Origin: Neorhizobium alkalisoli
Lineage (GTDB): Bacteria; Pseudomonadota; Alphaproteobacteria; Rhizobiales; Rhizobiaceae
Direction: 5' to 3'
DNA length: 64,000 nucleotides
NCBI RefSeq assembly: GCF_002968635.1
Contig: NZ_PVBN01000008.1
Location: 62,001-126,000 of the forward strand
The position numbers were made by a program, and so were the translations under genes. The notes under the pieces are model-generated. The model saw only the letters and a program-made list of their open reading frames with translations, was not told the DNA's origin and ran no database searches. Below are positions 34,863 through 44,346 of the stretch, in pieces; within the stretch, counting starts at the first letter, position 1, and each line of letters opens with the position of its first letter.

Positions 34863-35816
34863 TCACTTCGACGGCGTCGCAGGTATCGATCTGTGATGAG
34901 GGCAGGGCGCGCGCCGTTCATCTTCTGCCAGTCGCCGTATCCAGTCACGAAACACGATGGCCGCGGGAGACAGTTCTCGATTGCTGTTCCAGGTCTGGTA
35001 ATACGCTCCAGGCGCGGGAATGACGAAGTCCGTAAAACGCACCAGTTGGCCTTGTGCCACCAGGGGACCGACGAGGCGATGCCAGCCTGCCACCAGACCT
35101 TGGTCGGCGATCGCCGCTTGGAGTGCCACACTGAATTTGCCGAAACGGCGTCCCTCGATGTGGGGTCGAGCGACGCCACCACGGGACAGGATTTCGTCCC
35201 ATCCCATCCAGTCGGGTTTTACCCATTCCACATGCAGAAGCGGGAGGCGCCCGAGGTCGGATGCGGTCGCGCCCCTGTGCATCTCAGCAAAACCGGGACT
35301 GCAAACCGGGTACAAGCACTCGTCGAACAGGAATTCTGCGGTCTCATCGACCCAGGCTCCCATCCCATAGCGTATTCGCAGCTCGACCTCCGCGCGCCGG
35401 AAATTCTTGACGTCGTCGGAGATCAAATGGTCGACGGTTATGTCGCTGGAGTTTCTCCAGAAGTCGGGCATCCTCGGAATAAGCCACATCGTTCCGAAAA
35501 CGTCGCTGCACGCGATCGTGACGTTGCGGGAACTGGCTCCACGCTTGAGGGACCGAACAACTTCCGAAAACCGCGAGAAACCACCGGCCAGGACGCTGTA
35601 AAGCTCCTCTCCGGCGGCAGTAAGCGCAACCCCCTTGGACTTCCGTACGAAGAGCGGAATGCCGATTTCTTCCTCGAGCGCTTTGATCTGGCGGCTAACC
35701 GCTCCGGGTGTGACGTTCAATTCCGTCGAGGCAAGGGTGAAACTCAGGTGGCGCGCCGATGCTTCGAATACCGCGAGGGCCGTCAGAGACGGCAAATCGT
35801 AGTAGCGACGAACCAA
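34863..35816 (-). CDS. LysR-family regulator (GcvA-like)
   Basis: A 317-residue LysR regulator. The helix-turn-helix lies at about residues 8-66 ('LTALAVFEASARHLSFT', 'ELNVTPGAVSRQIKALEEE'), followed by the effector domain with GcvA-type motifs (RYGMGAWVDETAEFLFDE, 'GWHRLVGPLVAQGQLV'). The start appears to be a TTG at 35816 behind AAGGGGGA, because the only nearby ATG is out of frame. It is divergent from the MDR oxidoreductase and epimerase genes and probably regulates them. Confidence 0.87.
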   Translation of the reverse strand: MVRRYYDLPSLTALAVFEASARHLSFTLASTELNVTPGAVSRQIKALEEEIGIPLFVRKSKGVALTAAGEELYSVLAGGFSRFSEVVRSLKRGASSRNVTIACSDVFGTMWLIPRMPDFWRNSSDITVDHLISDDVKNFRRAEVELRIRYGMGAWVDETAEFLFDECLYPVCSPGFAEMHRGATASDLGRLPLLHVEWVKPDWMGWDEILSRGGVARPHIEGRRFGKFSVALQAAIADQGLVAGWHRLVGPLVAQGQLVRFTDFVIPAPGAYYQTWNSNRELSPAAIVFRDWIRRLAEDERRAPCPHHRSIPATPSK

Positions 35817-36021
35817 GAAACCATTCCCCCTTTGCCTGACGCCACCTTCTTATAAGCCTGACTTGAGCTAAACTCAAAGCATGGCTGATTTTTTATCCCG
35901 TTGTCAGCGGACTGGAGGCCGATACACCTGTTGTTACGAGGTTTTCGAATGATACGGTCGCCCTCAACGCAGCGGGTGCCGAACGTCTCTGACATGATCT
36001 ATCTGACGAGGTACCGCCAAC

Positions 36022-37152
36022 ATGAACGACACACCATCGACATCTAACGGTCATGGCAATCCGGGGCTGCCCACCACGATGAAGGGCGCGTTGCTTACAG
36101 GACATGGAGGTTTCGAGAAGCTGGAATTCCGGACCGATATACCTCTCCCCAAGCCGGAGGCAGGAGAGGTCCTCATCCGTGTGGCGGCCGCAGGTGTCAA
36201 CAATACCGATATCAACACACGCATCGGCTGGTACTCGAAGAGCATTTCGACCCCGACGGATAGCGGAGCTGCTGCTGGTTTCGATTCCCTCCAGGATGAC
36301 GATGCAAGCTGGTCCGGCGTGCCTCTCGCGTTCCCGCGGATTCAGGGCGCCGACTGCTGTGGCAGGATCGTAGCCGTCGGCGAGGGCGTTGATCCCGCGC
36401 GCGTCGGCGAACGGGTGTTGGTCCGAAACATGTTGCGTTCGTATGTGGACTATCGTCCCTTCGAGTGCTGGACATTCGGTTCTGAGTGCGACGGCGGATT
36501 TGCACAATTTGCCAAGGCTCCGTCGCGGGAGACGTATAAAGTCGACTGCGACTGGACCGACATCGAGCTCGCCTCGGTTCCCTGCGCCTATTCCACTGCG
36601 GAAGGCATGGTTCATCGCGCGCAGGTCCGCTCCGGTGAGCGGGTCGTCGTCACGGGAGCGTCCGGCGGTGTCGGTTCGGCAGCGATCCAGCTTGCCAAGC
36701 GCCGTGGCGCACATGTCACGGCGGTCGCAGGTCGTGACAAGCTCGAGCTTCTCCGTGCCCTCGGGGCTGACGAAGTTGTCGCGCGCGACGAAAACCTCAT
36801 TGCCAGGGTCGGCAAGGAATCTATGGATGTGGCCATCGACGTCGCGGCCGGGCCCGGTTTCCTGGCGCTGTTGGATGTGCTCAAAAAGGGCGGCCGATAC
36901 GCGGTTGCCGGCGCAATAGCCGGACCGATCGTCGAACTCGACGTCCGCTCGCTCTATCTCAAGGACCTGAGCTTCTTCGGCTGCACCTTCCAGGAGGACG
37001 AGGTTTTCGAGAACCTCGTCTCCTACATCGAGCGCGGTGAAATCCGGCCGCTCGTCGCGAAAACCTTCCCGCTCGAAGAGATCGCCGAAGCGCAGAAAGC
37101 GTTCCTGTCGAAATCCATCGTCGGCAAGATCGTACTCGAAATCCCAGCGTGA
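36022..37152 (+). CDS. Medium-chain dehydrogenase/reductase (quinone-reductase-like)
   Basis: A 376-residue MDR oxidoreductase. The GroES-like N-terminal domain (PGLPTTMKGALLTGHGGF, 'PEAGEVLIRVAAAGVNNTDIN') precedes a Rossmann domain with VVVTGASGGVGSAAIQLAK (about residue 210). The catalytic-zinc ligand positions of alcohol dehydrogenases are not present as a normal set, which points to the quinone-reductase/alkene-reductase branch. The substrate is unknown. Only 8 bp separate its stop from the epimerase gene, so the two form an operon. Confidence 0.83.
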   Translation: MNDTPSTSNGHGNPGLPTTMKGALLTGHGGFEKLEFRTDIPLPKPEAGEVLIRVAAAGVNNTDINTRIGWYSKSISTPTDSGAAAGFDSLQDDDASWSGVPLAFPRIQGADCCGRIVAVGEGVDPARVGERVLVRNMLRSYVDYRPFECWTFGSECDGGFAQFAKAPSRETYKVDCDWTDIELASVPCAYSTAEGMVHRAQVRSGERVVVTGASGGVGSAAIQLAKRRGAHVTAVAGRDKLELLRALGADEVVARDENLIARVGKESMDVAIDVAAGPGFLALLDVLKKGGRYAVAGAIAGPIVELDVRSLYLKDLSFFGCTFQEDEVFENLVSYIERGEIRPLVAKTFPLEEIAEAQKAFLSKSIVGKIVLEIPA

Positions 37153-37160
37153 GAGAGACC

Positions 37161-38276
37161 ATGCCTGATCTCAAGATCGAACGTATCGACGTTTTCAAAG
37201 TCGATTTGCCCTATTCCGGCGGCGTCTATCTGCTCTCTGGCGGACGAGAATATCGGAGCTTCGATGCGACCTTCGTGCGGATCACCACGAATGACGGTCT
37301 CGAGGGCTGGGGCGAAAGCACGCCGTTCGGGTCCACCTACATCGCCTCGCACGCCTTGGGTGTAAGAGCCGGTATCGCGGAAATCGCCCCGAGCCTCATC
37401 GGACTGGACCCCCGCCATGTGGACCGCGTCAACGAAGCGATGGACAACGCGCTCGTAGGGCACCTTCACGCGAAGACCGCCCTAGATGTCGCCTGTTGGG
37501 ACGTCTTCGGCAAATCTGTCGGGATGCCCGTGTGCGACCTCCTTGGCGGACGCACCGATAATGGGCTCCCCGTGATCTCCTCAATCTACGTCGGTGATCC
37601 GGAGGATATGCGCAAACGTGTCGCGGAACACCGGGCGATGGGTTACCTGGCGCATTCGGTGAAAGTCGGCGACGATCCGCAGACCGACGCAGCACGAATT
37701 GCCGCATCGCTCGCCGACAAGAAGCCGGGCGAGTTCTTCATCGTCGACGCAAACGGCGGCATGACGGTCGAAAGCGCACTTCGGATGCTGCGTCTTCTTC
37801 CGCCGGGTCTTGATTTCGTACTCGAAGCGCCCTGTGCGACCTACCGCGAGTGCGTTTCCCTCCGACGCCGTACCGACGTTCCGATCATTTTCGACGAACT
37901 GGCGACGGACGACGCATCGGTATCGCAACTGATTGCAGATGACGCCGCCGAAGGTATCGGCCTCAAGATATCGAAGAACGGCGGCCTGACGCGAGGACGA
38001 CGCCATCGCGACATCTGCTTGGCGGCCGGCTACACCGTGAGCGTTCAGGAAACGACGGGTTCGGATATCGCATTCGCGGCGATCGTACACCTTGGGCAGA
38101 CGGTTCCGGAACGCAACCTGCGCAGCGTTCTCGAATGTCGCGACATGGTGACTTTGAAAACGGCTGACGGTCCGTTCGAGGTCGTGGACGGGCTTGTCAG
38201 GGCTCCGAAGCTGCCCGGCCTTGGAATCGAGCCTCGTCTTGACGTGCTCGGTGAACCAGTCGCCACCTATTCCTGA
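37161..38276 (+). CDS. Enolase-superfamily epimerase (HpbD-like), copy 1
   Basis: A 371-residue mandelate-racemase/muconate-lactonising-enzyme type protein. Catalytic features: Lys168 (AHSVKVG), metal ligands Asp196 (IVDAN), Glu222 (LEAP) and Asp245 (IIFDE), and Lys269 (GLKISKNGG) on the opposite face. This two-lysine arrangement carries out 1,1-proton transfer and is that of 4-hydroxyproline-betaine 2-epimerase (HpbD). With a Rieske demethylase nearby, epimerisation of a proline betaine is likely but is inference. The ATG at 37161 follows GAGAGA. Confidence 0.82.
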   Translation: MPDLKIERIDVFKVDLPYSGGVYLLSGGREYRSFDATFVRITTNDGLEGWGESTPFGSTYIASHALGVRAGIAEIAPSLIGLDPRHVDRVNEAMDNALVGHLHAKTALDVACWDVFGKSVGMPVCDLLGGRTDNGLPVISSIYVGDPEDMRKRVAEHRAMGYLAHSVKVGDDPQTDAARIAASLADKKPGEFFIVDANGGMTVESALRMLRLLPPGLDFVLEAPCATYRECVSLRRRTDVPIIFDELATDDASVSQLIADDAAEGIGLKISKNGGLTRGRRHRDICLAAGYTVSVQETTGSDIAFAAIVHLGQTVPERNLRSVLECRDMVTLKTADGPFEVVDGLVRAPKLPGLGIEPRLDVLGEPVATYS

Positions 38277-38284
38277 GATACATT

Positions 38285-38310
38285 GGCTGGGCCCTCCTCG
38301 GGGCTCAGCC
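38285..38310. terminator. Hairpin between convergent epimerase and LysR genes
   Basis: GGCTGGGCCC pairs with GGGCTCAGCC with one mismatch, 9 bp after the epimerase stop and overlapping the end of the LysR gene. Confidence 0.5.
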
Positions 38311-39243
38311 GATCATGCCCGGGGTCGATGTGACCGAAGCCGTGGAGTTGATCGTCTTGCCCAGCCAGTTGAGGAACAGCTGCGCCGCTTCGCTCTGACG
38401 ACGCCTTTTGGGGATGACGGAGAAGTATGCATTCCTGGTTTTTACGGTCGCATCCGTAAGCTTCACGAGCCTTCCTTGTACAAGCAGGTCTTCTACCAGA
38501 TGCCGCCAACCGAGTGCGATGCCCTGGCCGTTCAATGCCGAGTAGATGGCGTCGGTATAGAAGCTGCACCTCAGCCCGGGTTGCTTCTTGGGAAGTTCGA
38601 CCGAAAAAGCCGCCAGCCATTCGCTCCAGCCGGTCCATGTGGGATCGTCCACCATATTGGAGATCAGCGGATATCCCAGAAGATCTCTCGGGGACGTGAT
38701 CGAGCCGGCGTTTGCCGCGAACTTAGGGCTGCAAATCGGAAAAATTTCGTCCTCGAACAACAATTCTGCCTGGCCGTCTGGCCACATTCCATTCCCGAAG
38801 CGGATAGCCACGTCGAGGTCGCCCGACTCGATGTTGGGCATGTTGTCCTGCGTGATGATGCGCAGGCTGATCTCCGGATGCTGGCTGGAAAACTCGGAAA
38901 TCCTGGGAAGCAGCCAGAAATGCGAGAACGCGACGGTTGCCGAAATGGTCAATTCGGCGTCGTGATCGCCCTTGCTGATTTCGGCTACGCTGGCCGCAAG
39001 GAGATCGAACGCATCCTGCGCAGCCGACGCCAGCGTCTTGGCTTTTTCGGTTAACTTTATCTTCCGGTGGAGCCTGACGAAGAGCGGAAAGCCGAACTGT
39101 TCCTCCAACAGGTGAATCTGGCGACTAACCGCGGCCTGTGTCACGCCAAGCTCGTCGGCGGCTTTGGTAAAACTCCCAAGACGCGCAGCGGCTTCGAAAG
39201 CCGTGAGGGCGGTCAACGGAGGGAGTCTTCGCCTTATGGACAT
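38305..39243 (-). CDS. LysR-family regulator (GcvA-like), second
   Basis: A 312-residue LysR regulator with 'LPPLTALTAFEAAARLGSFTKAADELGVTQAAVSRQIHLLEEQ' features (in parts: 'FTKAADELGVTQAAVSRQIH') as the helix-turn-helix, and a GcvA-type effector domain (RFGNGMWPDGQAELLFEDE, 'LGWRHLVEDLLVQGRLV'). It is divergent from the Rieske oxygenase gene and shares a 128-bp spacer with it, so it is the likely activator of that operon. It is similar in layout to the LysR gene at 34863-35816. Confidence 0.88.
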   Translation of the reverse strand: MSIRRRLPPLTALTAFEAAARLGSFTKAADELGVTQAAVSRQIHLLEEQFGFPLFVRLHRKIKLTEKAKTLASAAQDAFDLLAASVAEISKGDHDAELTISATVAFSHFWLLPRISEFSSQHPEISLRIITQDNMPNIESGDLDVAIRFGNGMWPDGQAELLFEDEIFPICSPKFAANAGSITSPRDLLGYPLISNMVDDPTWTGWSEWLAAFSVELPKKQPGLRCSFYTDAIYSALNGQGIALGWRHLVEDLLVQGRLVKLTDATVKTRNAYFSVIPKRRRQSEAAQLFLNWLGKTINSTASVTSTPGMIG

Positions 39244-39371
39244 AGCGTTTTACCGGGTGGGCGCGTCTTCTGCTTAGCATTACATTTCGTTATGGGAAAT
39301 CGAATTTTTTATGACGTTGAGCAAGTCTGCTTTTGGGATCAGTGTGGCATGATCAACAATGGGTGATCCAG

Positions 39372-40625
39372 ATGCTCAACAAGCTAGCTTCCTCGTTTAC
39401 GCACCTTCTCGACGCTCGGCGCGAGGGCCACTCACTGCCCGCAGGACTCTACACCCGCGAAGATGTGTTCCAAGCCGATCTGGAGGTTTTCTTCTCCAAT
39501 CACTGGATTTACGTCGGTCTGGAATGCGACGTACCGGAACCGGGCGATGCGACCGTCATCGACATCGGCAACACGAGCCTAATCCTGCTTCGTGACGACG
39601 ACAACGAAATCCGCGTCGTCCGCAACGTCTGTCGTCACCGCGGATCACGAATTCTCGATGCGGGCCAGACGGTTATCTCGAAGCTGGTCTGCCCGTATCA
39701 TCAGTGGACTTACGAGCTCAGCGGCGACCTGAGCTATGCGCCTCACATGGGCAAGGATTTCGACAAGAGCTGTAAAAGCCTCAAGGCCGTGAACTTCAAG
39801 TCGATCGGTGGACTGATCTACGTCTGCCTTTCCGACAATCCGCCCGAAGACATCGCCGACCTCGAGAATGCCATGCTGGAGAGGCTGGCCCCCTACGACA
39901 TTCGCAACGCTAGGGTGGCTCATCAGGTCGACGTGATCGAGAAGGGCAACTGGAAGCTCACGATGGAGAACAATCGCGAGTGCTACCATTGCTCGGCGAA
40001 CCATCCGGAGCTGTGCGTTTCCTTCATCGATCTCGATTTCGGTTACGACCCGGAAAGCCTGAGCCCGGAAGATCGGCAGGAAGCGGAAGAGCATTTCGCG
40101 ATGTACCAGGCACGCACCGCCGCCTGGGAAGCCGACGGGTTCCCGTCCGCGACGATCGAACACACCCGCAATGTCGAGACCAACTTCCGCAGTCAGCGTT
40201 TGATCATCGCGGGAGCCGGCGAATCGCAGACGGAAGATGCGACGGCCGCTTCGTCAAAGCTGCTTGGCCACATGACCCGCAAGGACCTTGGGGACATGCA
40301 TCTCTGGGGCCACAACAGCTGGAACCACTTCATGGGCGACCATGCGGTGACTTCGATTGTCATCCCGCTGTCGCCCGATACGACGCTGGTGCGCACCAAG
40401 TGGCTCGTGCATAAGGACGCGGTTGAAGGTGTCGACTACGATCTCGACAAACTGACCCACGTCTGGATCGAAACCACCGAACAGGACGCGGAACTGGTCG
40501 CTCGCTCCCACGCCGGCATCCTCGATTCCGCCTACGAGCCCGGGCCGTATTCCAAGTTCACCGAAGGCGCACTCGACGATTTCGCAACCTGGTATGTCGA
40601 ACGGATGCGGGCAAATGGCTACTGA
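39372..40625 (+). CDS. Rieske oxygenase, stachydrine/betaine demethylase type
   Basis: A 417-residue ring-hydroxylating-type oxygenase of the GbcA/Stc2 group, which removes a methyl from quaternary amines as formaldehyde. The Rieske cluster ligands are C87, H89 (CRHRGSR) and C107, H110 (CPYHQW). The mononuclear iron site is in 'MENNRECYHCSANHPELC', with H206 and H211 and bridging Glu203. The C-terminal part holds the family's betaine-pocket region. It overlaps the reductase gene by 11 nt. The methylated substrate is inferred from the neighbours. Confidence 0.87.
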   Translation: MLNKLASSFTHLLDARREGHSLPAGLYTREDVFQADLEVFFSNHWIYVGLECDVPEPGDATVIDIGNTSLILLRDDDNEIRVVRNVCRHRGSRILDAGQTVISKLVCPYHQWTYELSGDLSYAPHMGKDFDKSCKSLKAVNFKSIGGLIYVCLSDNPPEDIADLENAMLERLAPYDIRNARVAHQVDVIEKGNWKLTMENNRECYHCSANHPELCVSFIDLDFGYDPESLSPEDRQEAEEHFAMYQARTAAWEADGFPSATIEHTRNVETNFRSQRLIIAGAGESQTEDATAASSKLLGHMTRKDLGDMHLWGHNSWNHFMGDHAVTSIVIPLSPDTTLVRTKWLVHKDAVEGVDYDLDKLTHVWIETTEQDAELVARSHAGILDSAYEPGPYSKFTEGALDDFATWYVERMRANGY

Positions 40626-41697
40626 GCTCCTGACCCCGTCCGGCAGCACGAACAATGTCGGTCTCTGGAACCCGGAGACCGACGACAAGCTGCTCTGCGT
40701 TGATGCTCATGCCGAAACGCACGACGTCAAGAGCTTCACGTTCGTGTCGCCGGACCACAAGCGGATCAATTTTAACGCCGGGCAATACTTCATGTTCGAG
40801 CTCGGCATCGACAACGAGGTCGATGGGCGTTGCTACAGCATCTCGTCGTCTCCCCACCGCAACAATGCGATCACCGTCACGGTGAAGCGGGTTCCCGGCG
40901 GCCGCGTATCCAACTGGCTTCACGACAATCTCGTCCCCGGTACGGTCGTTCGGGCCTCCGGGCCACTTGGAAGGTTCATTCGGCCGGAAGCGAAGAAGTA
41001 CCTGTTCATGTCGGGTGGATCGGGTATCACTCCGGTCATGTCGATGGTCCGCGAATTGGCGGATGCGGCGCAACCCGTGGACATCATTTTTCTCCACGCC
41101 GGAAGAACCCCGAAGGACTTCGTATTTCGGGGAGAGCTTGTAAACCTCGCAGAGCGTGTGAAGGGGCTGCGGTTGCTACTCCTGCCGGAGGATATCTCAA
41201 ACGAACGGTCCTGGCCGGGCCTCACGGGCCGCATTTCGAAGGAACTCCTGCAGCTTACCATTCCGGACATCGCGGAACGCGTGATCATGTGCTGCGGTCC
41301 TGCCCCCTTCATGCGCGCTGCCAGAACCCTCAGCGGCGAGCTCGGGGTTCTTAGCCAGAACTACCACGAGGAGAGCTTCGACGCCGCGGTCATCGAAGAC
41401 GCTCCGGCCCCGGTCGCAGATGCGGTCGAGGAACAGTCGTTCAACGTTCAGTTCGCCAAACAGGGGAAGGCAATCGAGGTTCGTGCGGACCAAACCGTGC
41501 TTTCCTGCGCGAAGAAGGCCGGCGTTCGGATCCCGTCGTCATGTGCGAACGGCATCTGCGGTACATGCAAGTCGAAACTTGTCAGCGGAAGTGTCGACAT
41601 GAAGCATGACGGCGGTATTCGTCAGCGCGAGATCGACGCTGGTTTCTTCCTGCCTTGCTGTTCCAAGCCCCTCAGCGACCTTGTGGTCGAACGCTAG
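40615..41697 (+). CDS. FAD/2Fe-2S reductase of the Rieske demethylase (GbcB-like)
   Basis: A 360-residue electron-transfer protein. A ferredoxin-NADP reductase-like module (FAD motif GRCYSISSSPH at about residue 80 and NAD motif SGGSGITPVMSM at about residue 133) is joined to a C-terminal plant-type 2Fe-2S domain with CANGICGTCKSK and a fourth Cys in FFLPCCSKP. It passes electrons from NAD(P)H to the Rieske oxygenase encoded just upstream, with which it overlaps by 11 nt. A strong hairpin follows. Confidence 0.88.
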   Translation: MATELLTPSGSTNNVGLWNPETDDKLLCVDAHAETHDVKSFTFVSPDHKRINFNAGQYFMFELGIDNEVDGRCYSISSSPHRNNAITVTVKRVPGGRVSNWLHDNLVPGTVVRASGPLGRFIRPEAKKYLFMSGGSGITPVMSMVRELADAAQPVDIIFLHAGRTPKDFVFRGELVNLAERVKGLRLLLLPEDISNERSWPGLTGRISKELLQLTIPDIAERVIMCCGPAPFMRAARTLSGELGVLSQNYHEESFDAAVIEDAPAPVADAVEEQSFNVQFAKQGKAIEVRADQTVLSCAKKAGVRIPSSCANGICGTCKSKLVSGSVDMKHDGGIRQREIDAGFFLPCCSKPLSDLVVER

Positions 41698-41701
41698 GCG
41701 G

Positions 41702-41740
41702 TCAAGCGCGGGAATGACCCGCGCTTGAAACGTTTTCCGA
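41702..41740 (+). terminator. Terminator after the reductase gene
   Basis: TCAAGCGCGGG (41702-41712) and CCCGCGCTTGA (41718-41728) form a perfect 11-bp stem with a 5-nt loop, then AACGTTTTCC. Confidence 0.65.
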
Positions 41741-41817
41741 TTGCAACTGGCTGCTGTGTTTTGACGACGCACGCTTGCTCTCGAACATTCTCGGCAAAGA
41801 TCAGAAGGGATCCGGCG

Positions 41818-43116
41818 ATGGATAGCGCTGCGAGCACGGCGATACTTTACGATTCAACGGATGTCTTCAAAGACGAGCGGAAGAAGGCTTATCTCAACCC
41901 TTTCGGTGCGGATCGCCCCTTGATCAGCCCAATTTCCGCAACAACGCTGGACCGGGCTCGCCGCTACCGGATGGAACGCATCCGCAAGCAAATGGTCAAA
42001 GAAGACTGCGCAGCCCTTCTCCTCTACGATCCCGTGAATATCCGCTACGCCCTCGACTCTTCCAACATGAGCGTCTGGACGATGCACAATCCGTCCAGGT
42101 ATGCGCTGGTCCTGGCCGACGGCCCGGCGATCATGTTCGAGTTCGAGGGCTGCGACCATCTCAACGAGGGTCTGCCTTGCGTGGACGAGGTTCGTCCCTC
42201 ACGCTCGTGGATTTTCTTTACCGCGGGCAACCTTATCGAAACCCGCGTCAACCTGTGGGCGGACGAAATCGCCGACATCATGAAAGAGAAGGCGCGAAAC
42301 AATCGCCTTGCGGTAGACCGCCTCGAGCCGGCGGGCGCATTGGCACTTCAGGCGCGCGGCATCCAACTGCATGACGGTCAGGGGCTCGCCGAGCGTGCGA
42401 GGTCCATCAAGAGCGCGGAAGAAATCGAATTGATGCGCTGGACCATCCGGGTCTGCGAAGCCGGAATGGCGAGGATGTACGAGGTCTCGGAACCCGGCCG
42501 CACCGAACGGGAAATCTGGGCAGAGCTTCATTTCGAGAACGCACGCAGCGGCGGCGAATGGCTTGAGACGAAGCTTTTGACAGCCGGGCCACGCACCAAT
42601 CCATGGTATCAGGAATGCTCCGACTACGTCGTTCAGAAGGGAGACGTGATCTCCTTCGACACCGACATGATCGGACCCTACGGCTACTGCGCAGACCTGT
42701 CTCGCTCCTGGACCTGCGGCCATGTCGCCATGAATCCCAAGCAGCAAGAACTCTACGCCGCGGCACTGGAGCAGATCGAACACAATCTTTCGATCATCCG
42801 GCCCGGCATGAGCTTCTCGGAGTTCAACGATCGGTCGTGGCGAATTCCCGAAAAATACATTCCGTACCGATACACGCTCGCGGCACACGGAACCGGAATG
42901 GCCGACGAGTGGCCGGGCATCGCCCTGCATCCCGACTTCGATCCCGCCTTCACCGGGCACATCGAGGAGGGCATGGTCCTGAACATCGAGAGCCTGATTG
43001 CCGAAGAGGGTTCCGAAAGCATCAAGCTCGAAACCCAGGCTCTCATCACTGCTGATGGTGCCGAGCGACTTGATACGTTTCCTTGGGAAAACGCTGAGAT
43101 AGATCATGGCAACTGA
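41818..43116 (+). CDS. M24-family metalloenzyme, DddP-like
   Basis: A 432-residue protein with the creatinase/aminopeptidase (pita-bread) fold. Metal-ligand motifs are in order: FDTDMIGPYGYCADLSRSW (two Asp and one Asp), AHGTGMADEWP (His), MVLNIESLIAEEG (Glu) and IKLETQALIT (Glu). The phrase 'GPYGYCADLSRSW' is close to the DMSP lyase DddP rather than to peptidases. In this island it might act on a betaine-like compound. Whether it cleaves DMSP, a peptide or a betaine is open. AAGGGA stands 7 nt before the ATG. Confidence 0.75.
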   Translation: MDSAASTAILYDSTDVFKDERKKAYLNPFGADRPLISPISATTLDRARRYRMERIRKQMVKEDCAALLLYDPVNIRYALDSSNMSVWTMHNPSRYALVLADGPAIMFEFEGCDHLNEGLPCVDEVRPSRSWIFFTAGNLIETRVNLWADEIADIMKEKARNNRLAVDRLEPAGALALQARGIQLHDGQGLAERARSIKSAEEIELMRWTIRVCEAGMARMYEVSEPGRTEREIWAELHFENARSGGEWLETKLLTAGPRTNPWYQECSDYVVQKGDVISFDTDMIGPYGYCADLSRSWTCGHVAMNPKQQELYAAALEQIEHNLSIIRPGMSFSEFNDRSWRIPEKYIPYRYTLAAHGTGMADEWPGIALHPDFDPAFTGHIEEGMVLNIESLIAEEGSESIKLETQALITADGAERLDTFPWENAEIDHGN

Positions 43117-43171
43117 CGGACGCGGTACAGGCGCTATAAGCCGCATTTAAAGGCGTGAAAGAGGCCTCGCG

Positions 43172-43573
43172 TTAATCTCCAGGCCGGCCGGGCAGCGCTT
43201 CCACATCGCCCAGCCAGGGCAGGGCGGATGAACACCAGATCTGGGAGCGCGGCGCGAGTTCCAAAAACTGCCTTATTGTGCCAGCCCTGACCCCGACAAT
43301 GTTGGCTGCTTCGCCTTCGCCAACGGTGTAGATCGGCGATCCACATGTGCCGCAGAAATACTGGAGACGTTTCCGGCCGTTATCGGCGGTTTTCACATAG
43401 AGGGTAGGGTCGCCCGTGACGTGGAAATCACCGACCGGAACACTGACCGTCACCCGGTAGACCGTGCCGGTGAGCTTCTGGCAGTCGGTACAGTGGCAGA
43501 CGGAGACCTCGGCGGGATCGATATCCGCGGTGTAGGCGATTGCCCCGCAGTGGCAGCTTCCGTCGATCCTCAT
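43172..43573 (-). CDS. GFA/CENP-V domain protein
   Basis: A 133-residue zinc protein of the glutathione-dependent formaldehyde-activating family fold: SCHCGAIAY, VCHCTDCQKLTG and YFCGTCGSPIY supply the usual seven cysteines. Many members have unknown function; the neighbouring gfa gene is a different member. It is adjacent to the formaldehyde genes but 143 bp away from them, so co-transcription is uncertain. Confidence 0.85.
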   Translation of the reverse strand: MRIDGSCHCGAIAYTADIDPAEVSVCHCTDCQKLTGTVYRVTVSVPVGDFHVTGDPTLYVKTADNGRKRLQYFCGTCGSPIYTVGEGEAANIVGVRAGTIRQFLELAPRSQIWCSSALPWLGDVEALPGRPGD

Positions 43574-43716
43574 TCAGTCTACCTCAACGCCATTCGCCTA
43601 TGAAAGGAAGATGATGCCGACCTTCGCCGTATCGGTTACCCCGAGTGGAGGCGACGTTGCGTCGAAAGCCGGCATTGCGGAGTGCCTAGCTGCTCGCAGC
43701 CAGTGCAATCTAAACC

Positions 43717-44289
43717 TTACGCAGGCAGTGCGCCGGTCTTTCTCGCAGTCCACGTGGCGATATAGTCCATGAGGCCGGGCGAGAGGCAATCGTAAGGCTC
43801 GAGGCCCAACTCTTTGAGGTGTGAACGGACTTCGTCCATCTTTTCGGGATTGAAGCCGCTTTCGATGATGGAGGAGACGAATGCGGCAAAGCCTGGCTCG
43901 GCCCAACCACCTTCTTCGAAACGTTCCGGATGGATGAACGAGAGGCCCTGGAAGGGATGGTCGCGTTCGACGGGACCATACATGTGAACGCCGCAGTCTT
44001 TGCAGGCGTAGCGCTGGATAAGTGCCGATCGATCGACGACAGCGAGCTTGTCGCCATTTTCGAGGACTTCGACCTTTTCCGTCGCCGCAACCGCGACGAT
44101 GGAGAAGGCGGCGTCCTCAGGCTTCCAGCATTTCGTGCATCCGCAGGCGTGGTTGTGCGCGATGTCGCCGTTGACCTTTACCTTGACCGGGCTGGTCGAG
44201 CACGCGCAAACCAGAACGCCTCCAGCAAACTGCTGTCCGCTCCCGCGCGATCCGCCATCCAGGTGTGGATGTAAATGTAGATTTCCCAT
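43717..44289 (-). CDS. gfa: S-(hydroxymethyl)glutathione synthase
   Basis: A 190-residue zinc enzyme that couples formaldehyde to glutathione. The zinc cysteines lie in [24 protein letters not shown] and [15 protein letters not shown]. The start at 44289 follows GGAGGAAAGAA. It is the last of three formaldehyde genes (adhC, fghA, gfa) on the minus strand. In this island it would capture formaldehyde made by the Rieske and flavin demethylases. Confidence 0.93.
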   Translation of the reverse strand: MGNLHLHPHLDGGSRGSGQQFAGGVLVCACSTSPVKVKVNGDIAHNHACGCTKCWKPEDAAFSIVAVAATEKVEVLENGDKLAVVDRSALIQRYACKDCGVHMYGPVERDHPFQGLSFIHPERFEEGGWAEPGFAAFVSSIIESGFNPEKMDEVRSHLKELGLEPYDCLSPGLMDYIATWTARKTGALPA

Positions 44290-44346
44290 TTCTTTCCTCC
44301 TTTTGCGCCGAACCCAGTGTCCGGCGTTTCCCAAGATGCGTTTTCG

